A stretch of DNA of 64,000 nucleotides from Clostridiales bacterium (lineage in GTDB: Bacteria; Bacillota; Dethiobacteria; Dethiobacterales; Dethiobacteraceae). Below the pieces are notes generated by a model, which searched no databases, had not been told where the DNA came from, and saw nothing but the letters and a program-made list of their open reading frames with translations. Below, piece by piece: positions 8,523 to 16,635 of the stretch. The position numbers and the translations under genes are program-made. Position 1 is the first letter of the stretch. Each line of letters begins with the position of its first letter. The stretch is taken from positions 1-64,000 of the forward strand of contig JAGXRM010000030.1 of the NCBI GenBank assembly GCA_018335855.1, in the 5' to 3' direction.

Positions 8523-8941
8523 CCCCTGGCAATTAATTCTAAAGCCTGACGGAAACGGGGGTAGTTTTCAGCCCGCTGCCGGCTTATCTTTTCCATAAAA
8601 TCAGTTATTGCTTCGGCGTCGGCTGTATAAATCAGCCTACCCTGAGTAATTACACGATAAGCAAAAATTGCAGAAGAGCTATTAAGCACAATAATGTCAA
8701 AAGGATGACAATTTAAAGGCGGTAATTCCAGGCAAATTTCTTCCAGGATTATTTCTGCTTCTTTTTCCGAGTATGAATTATCCGGTGCCAGTAAAATGCC
8801 GACATCAATATCACTGTCTGGACGGCAGAGTTCTAAAATTGAACCGAAAAGGTAAGCTCCTGCAATTACTTTCCGGGACTCAAACACAGGAGTTAATTTT
8901 TCTACAATACTATCTATATGCACACTGATTAGCTTACTCAA
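8519..8941 (-). CDS. mntA: MntA nucleotidyltransferase antitoxin
   Basis: The 140-residue protein has the minimal nucleotidyltransferase signature GSx(9-10)DxD (LFGSILELCRPDSDIDVG, about residues 31-48) and a later acidic beta strand (HPFDIIVL). It is the first gene of the pair with hepT. By analogy it adds AMP to the HepT tyrosine. It starts behind AGGAGAGAG. Confidence 0.88.
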   Translation of the reverse strand: MSKLISVHIDSIVEKLTPVFESRKVIAGAYLFGSILELCRPDSDIDVGILLAPDNSYSEKEAEIILEEICLELPPLNCHPFDIIVLNSSSAIFAYRVITQGRLIYTADAEAITDFMEKISRQRAENYPRFRQALELIARG

Positions 8942-9255
8942 ATAACTCTCTCCTCTTATTAATTATGAAAACTGCCTGACCTTAAAGTGGCACCATTTTC
9001 ATTATACAGTATTTACCACAATATCACAAGCTGCTTGTAACCTGAGTGCCGGCGGCATTGACTCATCTACAAGTGGTTAAATGAATGAAAAACGATCACT
9101 ATAGTAAGTGGTCATTTTTCTTTTAAATGAGAGGAAATAGACGGTTTAGCTCGAAAAATAGAAAGAGGGAAAGAAAAAAAACGGTAGAGGAGAGCACTGA
9201 CAAGAGCTACGACTGTTTTAGTGAAACAAAAAAAAGAATCCATAAAACATGATCC
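8942..9255. other. Intergenic stretch
   Basis: No gene. It contains the mntA promoter region on the left and the hairpin at 9087-9120. The sequence just before the JetD fragment (9200-9255) is purine-rich and not visibly homologous to jetD. Confidence 0.5.
9087..9120 (+). terminator. Hairpin terminator
   Basis: GATCACT/AGTGGTC arms with A5 before and T5 after. It has no intact gene upstream on the plus strand, so it may be a leftover of a lost transcription unit. Confidence 0.5.
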
Positions 9256-9903
9256 ATGTCAGATGGAGTCTTATACAGTAATTCTAAACGCTGGGAAGAG
9301 TTAGAGAAAAGTATCCTTTGGGTCGTAAAAAAATATTGTCCACCTCAATCTCGCCGGGCCTCTGAAAGGGTGGATGTTTCTTCCTTTTACCCTGATTTGG
9401 GCTTGTCTCCTTCGATGATACAGGAGATGGTAGTTGAAGAGTGTAAAGCCGAGGCTGTAGTTACGATAGAAAATCTGACATCCTTTTACCAGTATGTTTA
9501 TGATGGTCCGGATAACCACTTGGTTATTTATCTGGGTGGGTATCATAACAGGCCACGGCGGTTGATTTTAACGAAGATCTGGGAATTTTTCAAAGCACAG
9601 AATTCGCCCACACCTTTTTATCACTGGGGGGATATGGATTTGGGTGGTTTTCGGATTTGGAACCACCTGTGTCAGAAGACGGGGATTTCTGTTAAGCCTC
9701 TGATGATGGATGAGGAGACTTACCTTGGCCATATTTCCCGGGGGCAGATCATGGATGATGGTTATTTAAAGAAATTGGCAGAGTTGCTAGAGAATCCTTC
9801 GTACGGACCTCTTCATCGACTTATTTACCTGATGTTAGAGAAGGGTATAAAAATTGAGCAGGAGACCGTTAACATCTATAATAACATCAATATACAAAAG
9901 TAA
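9256..9903 (+). pseudogene. jetD: Truncated JetD, TOPRIM part (Wadjet nuclease)
   Basis: The 215 residues match the C-terminal DUF2220 half of JetD, the nuclease subunit of Wadjet. The TOPRIM-like core is intact: TIENLTSFY with E72, then YLGGYHNRP, then HWGDMDLGGFRIW with D126 and D128. SKRWEELEKSILWVVKKY near residues 10-27 is the end of the preceding DUF3322 arm. Full JetD is around 400 residues, so the N-terminal DNA-arm domain is mostly gone, and a segment seems to be deleted between KKYCPP and GLSPSM. Without jetB/jetC it cannot act in Wadjet, although the nuclease fold itself could persist. Confidence 0.7.
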
Positions 9904-10108
9904 ATACCATACCCGCAACCACAAGTCAAAGACCCCGCAAACCAGTGATGCCTCAGCTTGTGGGGTCTATTCGTATATATTTTTGCTATCCGACGTGATT
10001 CTATAGTATAGTGTGGAATTATTAATATGAAATATGGTATAATATAGTAAATATCTTAAAATTGGATATTTAGATGATGATAAAACCCACTGTGAAAGAG
10101 GTATTATA

Positions 10109-10432
10109 ATGGAAAAAAGAATACAGGACGAGTTAAACACCATTAAAGATATTATAGTTAACACCATTCCTGTAGAGCAAATATTCCTGTTCGGTTCCTA
10201 TGTTAGTGGTACACCTCATGCTGACTCAGATTTGGACATTTATGTTGTAATGTCGGAAAATGCGAATATAAGGGAAATTGATGCGATGAGGTTAATACGG
10301 AAAGCCATTCGAGATAAAAAAACCATGTCTGTTGACGTGGTGGTCAGCAAAGAAAATAAATTTAATCAGCGTAAAGCTGCCCCTTCTTTAGAAAGGCAAG
10401 TAGTAAAGGAGGGGCTGGTACTGTATGGATAA
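10109..10432 (+). CDS. MNT-type nucleotidyltransferase antitoxin
   Basis: The 107-residue protein carries GSYVSGTPHADSDLDIYVVM near residues 29-48, the GSx10DxD signature of minimal nucleotidyltransferases. It overlaps the downstream HEPN gene by 8 bases. By analogy with MNT-HEPN pairs it is the antitoxin, modifying or binding the HEPN partner. It starts behind GAAAGAGG. Confidence 0.85.
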   Translation: MEKRIQDELNTIKDIIVNTIPVEQIFLFGSYVSGTPHADSDLDIYVVMSENANIREIDAMRLIRKAIRDKKTMSVDVVVSKENKFNQRKAAPSLERQVVKEGLVLYG

Positions 10433-10820
10433 CTTAACACAAGCAAAGGAATGGCAGAGACTAGCAGCAATGGATCTAGATAGTGCAGAGTATCTTCAGA
10501 ATATGTATCCTGTCCCAATAGAAATAATTTGTTTTCACTGTCAGCAATCTGCCGAGAAGTATCTTAAGGGCTACCTTGTTCTACACAACATTAATCCGCC
10601 AAAAACACATGACTTAGATGAGTTGTGCAAACTCTGCTTACATATGTCCGATGCCTTTATGAATATAGCTGACCAATGTTCTGACCTAACGGCTTACGGC
10701 ATTCAGCCAAGGTATCCAACGTCCCTAATGTTAGAGGAACAGGATATGAACCTAGCGCTTATAAGCGCGAAAGTGATTCGGGATTTTATTCTTGCCCAAG
10801 CACCTGAAATGAACCCTTAA
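10425..10820 (+). CDS. HEPN-domain protein
   Basis: The 131-residue helical protein has the classic HEPN core (FHCQQSAEKYLKGYLVL near residues 37-53, then KTHDLDELCKLC). HEPN proteins in MNT pairs are candidate RNases, but I do not see a clear RX4-6H motif here, so activity is uncertain. This is a different lineage from the HepT at 8088. Confidence 0.8.
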   Translation: MDNLTQAKEWQRLAAMDLDSAEYLQNMYPVPIEIICFHCQQSAEKYLKGYLVLHNINPPKTHDLDELCKLCLHMSDAFMNIADQCSDLTAYGIQPRYPTSLMLEEQDMNLALISAKVIRDFILAQAPEMNP

Positions 10821-10826
10821 AAGAGA

Positions 10827-10846
10827 TATTTCGATTTGGAGCCTAG
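10827..10846 (+). repeat. 20-bp direct repeat, copy 1
   Basis: TATTTCGATTTGGAGCCTAG is repeated exactly at 12559-12578. The two copies enclose the Phd/ParE, FMN-binding and 82-residue genes. Confidence 0.8.
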
Positions 10847-11000
10847 TTATCAGATTTTTATGCATAGATAAAATAGGTATATTAGGATCATGTTAACGAT
10901 CTTTGAAACGTCAGCAAGCTCAGATTATTTAGTAGAAACCGGACTGCCTTGACAGGCAGGTCTATATTTAGTACCATATATGTATAGAGGTGAAAGCATA

Positions 11001-11279
11001 ATGAATATAAAGAAAGATATTAGGTCTATCTCTTACATTAAAGCCAATGCTGCAGAGATCCTGGAGCAGGTGAACGAGACTCACAGGCCTATCTATGTTA
11101 CTCAAAACGGAGAGGCTAAGGCGGTTTTATTGGATACTGAATCTTACGAAAATATGAAGAAGGCTATTAGTTTACTAAAACTGTTCAGTCAAGGGGAACG
11201 TGATATAGTTAATGGCAAGTTTATGTCTCAAGAAGACTTTTTTTCGACAATGGATCATTTTGAAGATTATAAGTCATGA
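11001..11279 (+). CDS. Phd/YefM-type antitoxin
   Basis: The 92-residue protein has the Phd/YefM pattern: an N-terminal DNA-binding part (SYIKANAAEILEQVN, residues 9-23), PIYVTQNGEAKAVLLD, and an acidic tail that would wrap the toxin. I start it at ATG 11001 because AGAGGTG (10986-10992) is well spaced; an in-frame ATG at 10980 lacks a site. The stop overlaps the toxin start by 4 bases. Confidence 0.85.
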   Translation: MNIKKDIRSISYIKANAAEILEQVNETHRPIYVTQNGEAKAVLLDTESYENMKKAISLLKLFSQGERDIVNGKFMSQEDFFSTMDHFEDYKS

Positions 11280-11605
11280 GTAAAGGGACATATCAGATTT
11301 TTTGGACACAAACTGCACAGCATGATTTAAAGAAAATCATTGAATACATTAGAACTGATAGCGAGAATCAAGCAAAACAAGTTTATTTTGCTATTAAACA
11401 GAAAGCTGAGAATTTACGGCAAATGCCTCTTCAGGGAAGAATTGTTCCGGAATTACGATTTCATAATATCTTGACATACAGGGAATTAATTAGCCCTCCC
11501 TGGCGGGTGATATATAAGACTGAAGATAACAAAGTATGGGTGCTTGCTGTAATTGATGGAAGAAGAAATATGGAAGACATATTACTTGGTAGATTCATTG
11601 AGTAA
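11276..11605 (+). CDS. ParE/RelE-family toxin
   Basis: The 109 residues show the ParE/RelE fold: WTQTAQHDLKKIIEYI near residues 11-26, then LPLQG-like MPLQGRIVPEL, then ELISPPWRVIYKTE near 72-85 and a final strand VLAVIDGRRNMEDIL. The set of residues (YRELI...WRVIY) is of the ParE type that poisons gyrase, though RelE-like RNase activity cannot be excluded. It is translationally coupled (ATGA) to its antitoxin. Confidence 0.87.
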   Translation: MSKGTYQIFWTQTAQHDLKKIIEYIRTDSENQAKQVYFAIKQKAENLRQMPLQGRIVPELRFHNILTYRELISPPWRVIYKTEDNKVWVLAVIDGRRNMEDILLGRFIE

Positions 11606-11654
11606 GTTCATATAACCTTATTTCCAGCCCTACAGTAAAGAGGGGGGTAAAATA

Positions 11655-12056
11655 TTGAAAAAGAAAAAGATAGCCATTTCTGTCTTCATAGCGATTGTAG
11701 TTGCCGCAATTTTCATTACAACCATTATCTTGAAAAACATTGAGTCAAACATGGAGCAATTAACAGGTTTAGTCATACCAAATTTTGACCTTACAGGAAT
11801 GGAAGATGGCACATACACAGGTAAATACAGTGTATTTCCGGTTTCCGCCGAAGTAGAAGTCACTGTAGAGAACAATAGGATAAATGAAATTAGACTCATT
11901 AAGCATAGACACGGCCAGGGAGCGGCAGCTGAAATAATTCCAAGCAGGGTAGTCGAAACACAAACCTTTGAGATTGATTCGATCTCTGGTGCCACCTTTA
12001 GCAGTAAAGTAATCCTAAAGGCAATAGAGAACGCCCTGATTAGCGCCGGCAATTAG
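11655..12056 (+). CDS. Membrane-anchored FMN-binding domain protein
   Basis: The 133-residue protein starts at TTG behind AGGGGGG. It has one N-terminal membrane helix (about residues 6-27) and an FMN-binding domain. DSISGATFSS near residues 111-120 is the S(T)GAT signature whose threonine takes covalent FMN in RnfG/NqrC-type proteins. Other typical parts are DGTYTGKYSVF and VEVTVENNRINEI. It probably passes electrons on the outer face of the membrane. It stands alone between toxin-antitoxin genes. Confidence 0.82.
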   Translation: MKKKKIAISVFIAIVVAAIFITTIILKNIESNMEQLTGLVIPNFDLTGMEDGTYTGKYSVFPVSAEVEVTVENNRINEIRLIKHRHGQGAAAEIIPSRVVETQTFEIDSISGATFSSKVILKAIENALISAGN

Positions 12057-12218
12057 CAAAACTCTTGATTAATGTATTTCGGCATTATGTATATTAATGA
12101 ATTTTATGAGGGGTAGGCAACCGGTGATGCCTTGATTCAGGTTCCGGCACTTAGGCAGAGGGACGGAGATACGCTTGCAATAGGTTTCGATTAAAAAAAT
12201 AGGGGGTATGGAGACGAA

Positions 12219-12467
12219 ATGGCTACTATAGTTTTACACAAGGAAACCGGTAAACAGTTTGTTTTAATCGGGACAGGATATGGTGCTTTTAAGGCAAGCA
12301 GGCCGAGCTTCTTCGGAGGAAACCTGTTTCCTCATGATGAGGAAGGGCAGATGCCCTTAGCGGCTGTTTGTGATAAGGCCGGAACCATTTATTGGATTTA
12401 TACGGAAGAACTGAAGGTAATTGAAATTGATGGTGAAAGAATAGAAGATATCCATGGATTAGAATAG
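12219..12467 (+). CDS. Small conserved-looking protein, unknown
   Basis: The 82-residue frame begins behind AGGGGG with good spacing. It is beta-rich (IVLHKETGKQFVLIGTG, then TIYWIYTEELKVIEIDG) with no membrane segment. I do not recognise a family. The G+C-poor leader before it (12060-12218) has no named motif. Confidence 0.55.
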   Translation: MATIVLHKETGKQFVLIGTGYGAFKASRPSFFGGNLFPHDEEGQMPLAAVCDKAGTIYWIYTEELKVIEIDGERIEDIHGLE

Positions 12468-12558
12468 TAGTGAATTTATCTAAGACCATCTAATTGCCGT
12501 CTGTCCACTTTGAATCCTTTATAAGACCCACTGGTGGTAAGTGACAGGTCGATGGTGT

Positions 12559-12578
12559 TATTTCGATTTGGAGCCTAG
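12559..12578 (+). repeat. 20-bp direct repeat, copy 2
   Basis: Exact copy of 10827-10846. Both copies are in intergenic DNA, about 1.7 kb apart. Confidence 0.8.
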
Positions 12579-12642
12579 GTATGGGATTATAGTTTAACTA
12601 GATCACATAATATATATTCCTGCCCAAAGGATCATGAAATGA

Positions 12643-12684
12643 AAAACCCCACAAACCCTAATAGGACAGGGTCAGAGGGGTTTT
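12643..12684 (+). terminator. Terminator hairpin
   Basis: AAAACCCC and GGGGTTTT arms with extra pairing (ACCCT/AGGGT) inside, ending in four T. Confidence 0.65.
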
Positions 12685-12922
12685 ATTATGTTTCAGAAAA
12701 GTCATAATTGGACGAGGAGTATAAGGAACTCAGTTAAGCGTTGCCTTATTTAGCAACTCTAAGGTAGCTATCTGCAAACAATGTAGAAGGGTCAGCCGGA
12801 AGGAGATAGAAGCATGGAGCTGACCCCAAATTTAAGCCGGCTGCTGCTTTACACACAGATAAACATTGGCTATAATTAAGTTATAGTAGGAAAGACAATT
12901 GAGTGTAAAGGAGTGGCTTTGT

Positions 12923-13168
12923 GTGTCAAGAACGGTCAAGATCTCAAGCAAGGGGCAGATAACGCTGCCGGCTTCTGTGAGAAAAATGCTCAACGTTAAG
13001 CCGGGGGAATATGTCAGGCTGGTTGAAGATAGTGAGGGTATCCGCATTATGGTGGCCGAAAACGGAATTGAATATTTGAAGGGAAGCATTCGTGCCGATG
13101 GCCCTCAGGATATCGAGCAGGCGAGGCGTAAGGCTTTGCAGGAGCGAATCAATGAAAAGAATAATTGA
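12923..13168 (+). CDS. AbrB/MazE-type antitoxin
   Basis: The 81-residue protein is a SpoVT-AbrB domain: VKISSKGQITLPASVRKML near residues 5-23, then VKPGEYVRL. The C-terminal half would bind the PIN toxin. I take the GTG at 12923, nine bases after AAAGGAG (12907-12913), over the TTG at 12899. It overlaps the PIN gene by 17 bases. Confidence 0.85.
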   Translation: MSRTVKISSKGQITLPASVRKMLNVKPGEYVRLVEDSEGIRIMVAENGIEYLKGSIRADGPQDIEQARRKALQERINEKNN

Positions 13169-13556
13169 TGCAAATATTATTCTGAGGTTTTTGCTTAACG
13201 ACCTTTCGGAACAAGCTGATCAATGTACACTATTGCTGAAACGTTTGGAAAGAAATATTGAACAAGCCTTTCTGCCGGATATTTTGCTTGGTGACATTGT
13301 CTGGACACTAGAAAAATTCTATCGTACTCCTAAGAGGAAAATTGGAGAATTACTAATCCCAATAATAAATCTTCGCGGCCTGCGTTGCTCTAGTAAGGAG
13401 ACGATAAGGACTGCGATGCGGATTTATGCTGAAAAAAACATTGACTGGAGCGATGCATTTGTCGGTGCCCAAATGCTAGCCAGCCGGCAATATACTATTT
13501 ACTCATATGACCACGACTTTGACAAAATTGACGGTATTAAGAGAATTGTGCCATAG
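13152..13556 (+). CDS. PIN-domain ribonuclease toxin
   Basis: The 134-residue protein starts MKRIIDANIILRFLL, with the first PIN aspartate at D6. It has the DI.W.LEKFY segment, and WSDAFVGAQM and YSYDHDFDKI near the end with the further acidic metal ligands. VapC-like PIN toxins are Mg-dependent RNases. The start at 13152 follows CAGGAGCG inside the antitoxin gene. Confidence 0.87.
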   Translation: MKRIIDANIILRFLLNDLSEQADQCTLLLKRLERNIEQAFLPDILLGDIVWTLEKFYRTPKRKIGELLIPIINLRGLRCSSKETIRTAMRIYAEKNIDWSDAFVGAQMLASRQYTIYSYDHDFDKIDGIKRIVP

Positions 13557-13667
13557 TTTCCAGATTCCATCCAACGACAGGAGCTATCCGAAGGCAGAGG
13601 GGGCTATCATGGCCATGAGAACATCGATCCGCAGTAGCATCCCTTGACTGGAAGATCTATATGAAAA

Positions 13668-13711
13668 AAACCCTGCATGCCTTATACAAATACAAAGGTA
13701 GTGCAGGGTTT
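13668..13711 (-). terminator. Terminator of the interrupted hydrolase gene
   Basis: AAACCCTGCA/TGCAGGGTTT arms; read on the minus strand the hairpin is followed by seven T. Confidence 0.75.
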
Positions 13712-13726
13712 AATGCTGTTTTAGGA

Positions 13727-14842
13727 TTAGTTATCTGTCAGCCATTCTGCTATGTCTTCAATCACATCCTTTAATACATTGCCAGGCTGATTATATTCGG
13801 CTGGTTTGCCTGGTCCTTCTCCGGCGAGGAGCAGATGGTTCAAAGCCGGGTAGAGTTTAAAGGTGACATCGCTGCGTCCCCCAAGTACTCTCTGCCAACG
13901 GTCAAAGTCTTTCTTAGTAACCTCATAGTCTCGTTCTCCCTGAATAATAAGCATGGGAACCTTCAGATTTTTTGCCGCTTCTGCCGGTCGGTATCCGTGG
14001 AGATCTAGCCAGTAGCCGGCAGGAATACCAAAGGGCAGCTCAGTCGAAGGTGTAGAGGGAGAGAGGTTCGGACTTTTCACAAGTTCCACCCTGCCCTTCA
14101 TAACTGACAGTGCGGCCGCTTCTTTGCTGGTTATGGTGTCATCCAATTTGGCCAGATAGTATCTCTGTTCGAGAATGACATCCTCCAGGGGACGGGTGGG
14201 ACCGGATAGAAGGATCAGGCCGGCTGTATTGACTTCAGCCGCAATACGGGGGGCCAGCATTGCCCCGAGGCTGAACCCCGTAATAAAGATTTTTTCCGAA
14301 TCGATTTCAGGCATGTTTTCCAGCAGCTTGACTGCAGCAACAGCATCATCAATTGTTTCAGTATAGGGAGTGAGCGTCTCATAAGTCTCATCCATGATAT
14401 CACTATATACCAGGGTGCGTTTGTCGTAGCGCAGCACAGCAATGCCCCTCGATGCCAGGCCCTAGGCTAAATCACGAAACGGTTTATTCGGTCCATAGCT
14501 TTGGTCACGATCACTGGGACCAGGGCCATGGACAAGAATAACGGCAGCGAACGGGCCTGCTGTTGTGGGAAGCGTAAGTGTGCCGGGCAATTCCCATTCC
14601 CCATCACCCACTGTCACCTCACGCTCAATAAAGAGGTGGGGATCCGCATAAGCAGGTGGTGTATAGACGGCCGCTGGTTTCACTGGCTGTTGAATAACAC
14701 CAGGTGTACTATTTTCAGATACAGGACGGACTGGTGCAGCCGGTTGCCCGTTACTGCAGGAAATGGCTGTAACGGCTAACATCAATAAAACAAAGATAAT
14801 ATAATTGCAACGTATTTTTGCATATGTCTCCCCAATCTTCAC
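13727..14842 (-). pseudogene. Alpha/beta hydrolase lipoprotein interrupted by an amber codon
   Basis: One frame of about 371 codons is broken only by TAG (complement of 14462-14464). The first 126 codons give a lipoprotein signal peptide (lipobox AISC), a P-rich linker and the start of the hydrolase domain with the oxyanion motif VHGPGPSDRDQ. The remaining part, still in the same frame, has VLRYDKRT, then FITGFSLGAMLAPR with the nucleophile GFSLG, and ERDYEV and LNHLLL carrying the acid and histidine. A single TGG-to-TAG change explains the stop. Several genes in the window end in TAG, so amber recoding (pyrrolysine) is unlikely. It is probably a recent pseudogene of an exported esterase/dienelactone-hydrolase-like enzyme. 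Confidence 0.8.
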
Positions 14843-14898
14843 TAATTCTCAACTGTATTGTACCATTTTTCACTGTAGTAATGAATACCGACCCATTA

Positions 14899-15285
14899 TT
14901 ATTTCTTTCGTTTCCAAAGTGAAATGAAAGAGTCGTCCATATGCTCTAATTTAATTGAGATAAGGTCACTCACTCTGACAGCAGTTGGAAGCAATGCTTC
15001 AAGAATAGCTCTATCTCTTAAATTTCCTGCAGCTTCTTCCTTAATATAGAAAAGTTCATTTTTACTTAAAGATACTGGTTCTCTTTCAATTAATTTTGGT
15101 AGTTTCATACTAAATGAAATGGGTCTATCAATAATATTTTTAGATGAACAAAATTTAATTAATGATGTTAAAGCATACATTTTCTGAATAGTTGCTACTT
15201 CTTCATAATTATCAAGCAGATAGTTTCTCCATATTAGAATGTCATCATTAGTTAAGTCACATATTTTTTTTAGGAACTAGCTCCA
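14899..15285 (-). pseudogene. Tyrosine recombinase fragment, N-terminal half
   Basis: An open stretch of about 125 codons (the ATG at 15180 is internal) gives the core-binding domain of a phage-type integrase (DDILIWRNYLLDNY, ALTSLIKFC) and the start of the catalytic domain with RDRAILEALLPTAVRVSDL, where TAVRVSDL holds the first catalytic arginine. The HxxR and tyrosine parts are missing. A stop precedes the open stretch and one follows WKRKK. Confidence 0.75.
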
Positions 15286-15431
15286 CCGCAACCTGTAGGT
15301 CATGTTAAGGGGATTTTATATACCTAAAAGTTATCTGTAGAATTTAACATTTCAGCATTCGAGCTAAAGTGACAACATTTTTGTGGAAAGTGTGATAAAA
15401 TTTTCCATAATGACAGATTAGGGAGGCTCGT

Positions 15432-15944
15432 ATGCCAATAAAAATATCTGAGAGTGAACAGGTTTTGTTTGAGGCAAATTATCCCCGTGTTTTTCGGGTG
15501 GTTTTTCTATACTGTGGTTCATACAACTTGGCTGAAGAGGCTACGCAAGAGGCATTTTTTCGGGCCTGTAAAAACTTACACCAGCTTCGTGATAAAGCGT
15601 CTTTTTCAGCTTGGGTTACCACGATTGCAATTAATATTATAAAGACAGACTATAACAAACAAGCAAAGATTAGATTTGTAGACTTTGAAAAAGTCGCTCA
15701 TGAGTTGGCCTGCAACAGGAATGACTATGAAATTATAGAACTTAAAGAAGAAGTGCGATATATGCTTAATTCATTAGATGATGATCACAAAGAAGTTTTA
15801 ATTCTGCGATATATGTTTGATCTCTCTTTAAATCAGATTTCCGAAATGAAAAAACTAAGTAATGGGGCTGTAAAATCTAGGCTATTTCGTGCTAGGGAGA
15901 AGTTACGGAATTTGCAGTGGAAGGATGGGCTGGCAGATGAATAA
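15432..15944 (+). CDS. ECF RNA polymerase sigma factor
   Basis: The 170-residue protein has region 2 (EEATQEAFFRACKNLHQL, residues 36-53, with FSAWVTTIAINI) and region 4 (LDDDHKEVLILRYMFDLSLNQISEM, then SNGAVKSRLFRAREKL) of group 4 sigma factors. It starts behind GGGAGG and its end overlaps the next gene by 8 bases, the usual arrangement of sigma factor with its anti-sigma factor. A TGACAA-17-TGATAA promoter-like pair lies upstream around 15369-15400. Confidence 0.92.
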   Translation: MPIKISESEQVLFEANYPRVFRVVFLYCGSYNLAEEATQEAFFRACKNLHQLRDKASFSAWVTTIAINIIKTDYNKQAKIRFVDFEKVAHELACNRNDYEIIELKEEVRYMLNSLDDDHKEVLILRYMFDLSLNQISEMKKLSNGAVKSRLFRAREKLRNLQWKDGLADE

Positions 15945-16635
15945 TTACAACAATGGTATATACGATAAGAAAATGAAGCAAGGGCTAGAAGAACTGGCTG
16001 CAGAAGTTTCCGTTCCGGATGTAACCCAGGCTTTTAAAAGATATAAGCGCCAAAAACAAAAAAGCAGGATTCGAAGTGTAGCTGTGGCCGCAGCGATACT
16101 ATTGTTAATTCTCCCGGCGATTGTAGGTCCCGCCCAAGCTTTTACAGGATTTATCCGAATCGCAATCACCCGAATGATTACTGAAACATCTCAACTTTTT
16201 CAGCGTTCTGATGAGGGAGCCATAGGAGATATCGAAACTCTTCAAATTAAACAATTTGATAGTTTGTCAGAGCTAAAACAAGAACAGGCCGCAGGTATGT
16301 TTTTACCTAGCGGCCTGGATGAAGAGGGCTTTATTTTTGCTGAAATTGTATACAACAACGATAAAGTGAGAAGATTTGAAGTAGAGTTATTGCATTTGGA
16401 AGAACTGTTGCGCTTCATGGTTATTAATGCCGTAACTTCCGCACGAGCTATTGATATAGAAGACTTTATCGTTCAATCACTAATAGTTAATAATATAGAA
16501 GTAACATCTTTTTCTGATGACCAGGGTTTTACTTTGCTTGAGTGGGATGTAGGTCAGCATAGATTTGAGCTTTCCGGATATATGTCGGCAGAAGAATTGC
16601 TGAAAAGTGGATTGGTTCTAGGCTTATTTAATTGA
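15937..16635 (+). CDS. Probable membrane anti-sigma factor (DUF4367-like)
   Basis: The 232-residue protein has a cytoplasmic part of about 45 residues, one membrane helix (VAVAAAILLLILPAIVGPA, near residues 50-68) and an extracytoplasmic domain resembling DUF4367 (FDSLSELKQEQ... and VTSFSDDQGFTLLEWDVG). I begin it at ATG 15937, within the sigma-factor stop, rather than at the earlier in-frame ATG at 15889. Its coupling to the ECF sigma gene is the main reason to call it an anti-sigma factor. Confidence 0.75.
   Translation: MNNYNNGIYDKKMKQGLEELAAEVSVPDVTQAFKRYKRQKQKSRIRSVAVAAAILLLILPAIVGPAQAFTGFIRIAITRMITETSQLFQRSDEGAIGDIETLQIKQFDSLSELKQEQAAGMFLPSGLDEEGFIFAEIVYNNDKVRRFEVELLHLEELLRFMVINAVTSARAIDIEDFIVQSLIVNNIEVTSFSDDQGFTLLEWDVGQHRFELSGYMSAEELLKSGLVLGLFN

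Larger units (their letters stand above)
12468..12922. other. Intergenic stretch with repeat and terminator
   Basis: It holds repeat copy 2 (12559-12578) and a terminator hairpin (12643-12684). Nothing else coding is supported. Confidence 0.5.

Noticed and set aside
12060-12218. Riboswitch in the leader of the 82-residue protein
   Set aside because: The GGTAGGCAACCGG...GGTTCCGG pattern does not match the c-di-GMP, cobalamin, TPP or SAM consensus I know.
13727-14842. Pyrrolysine or other recoding of the TAG in the hydrolase
   Set aside because: TAG is the normal stop of several intact genes here, and no stem-loop or Pyl context is visible; a nonsense mutation is simpler.
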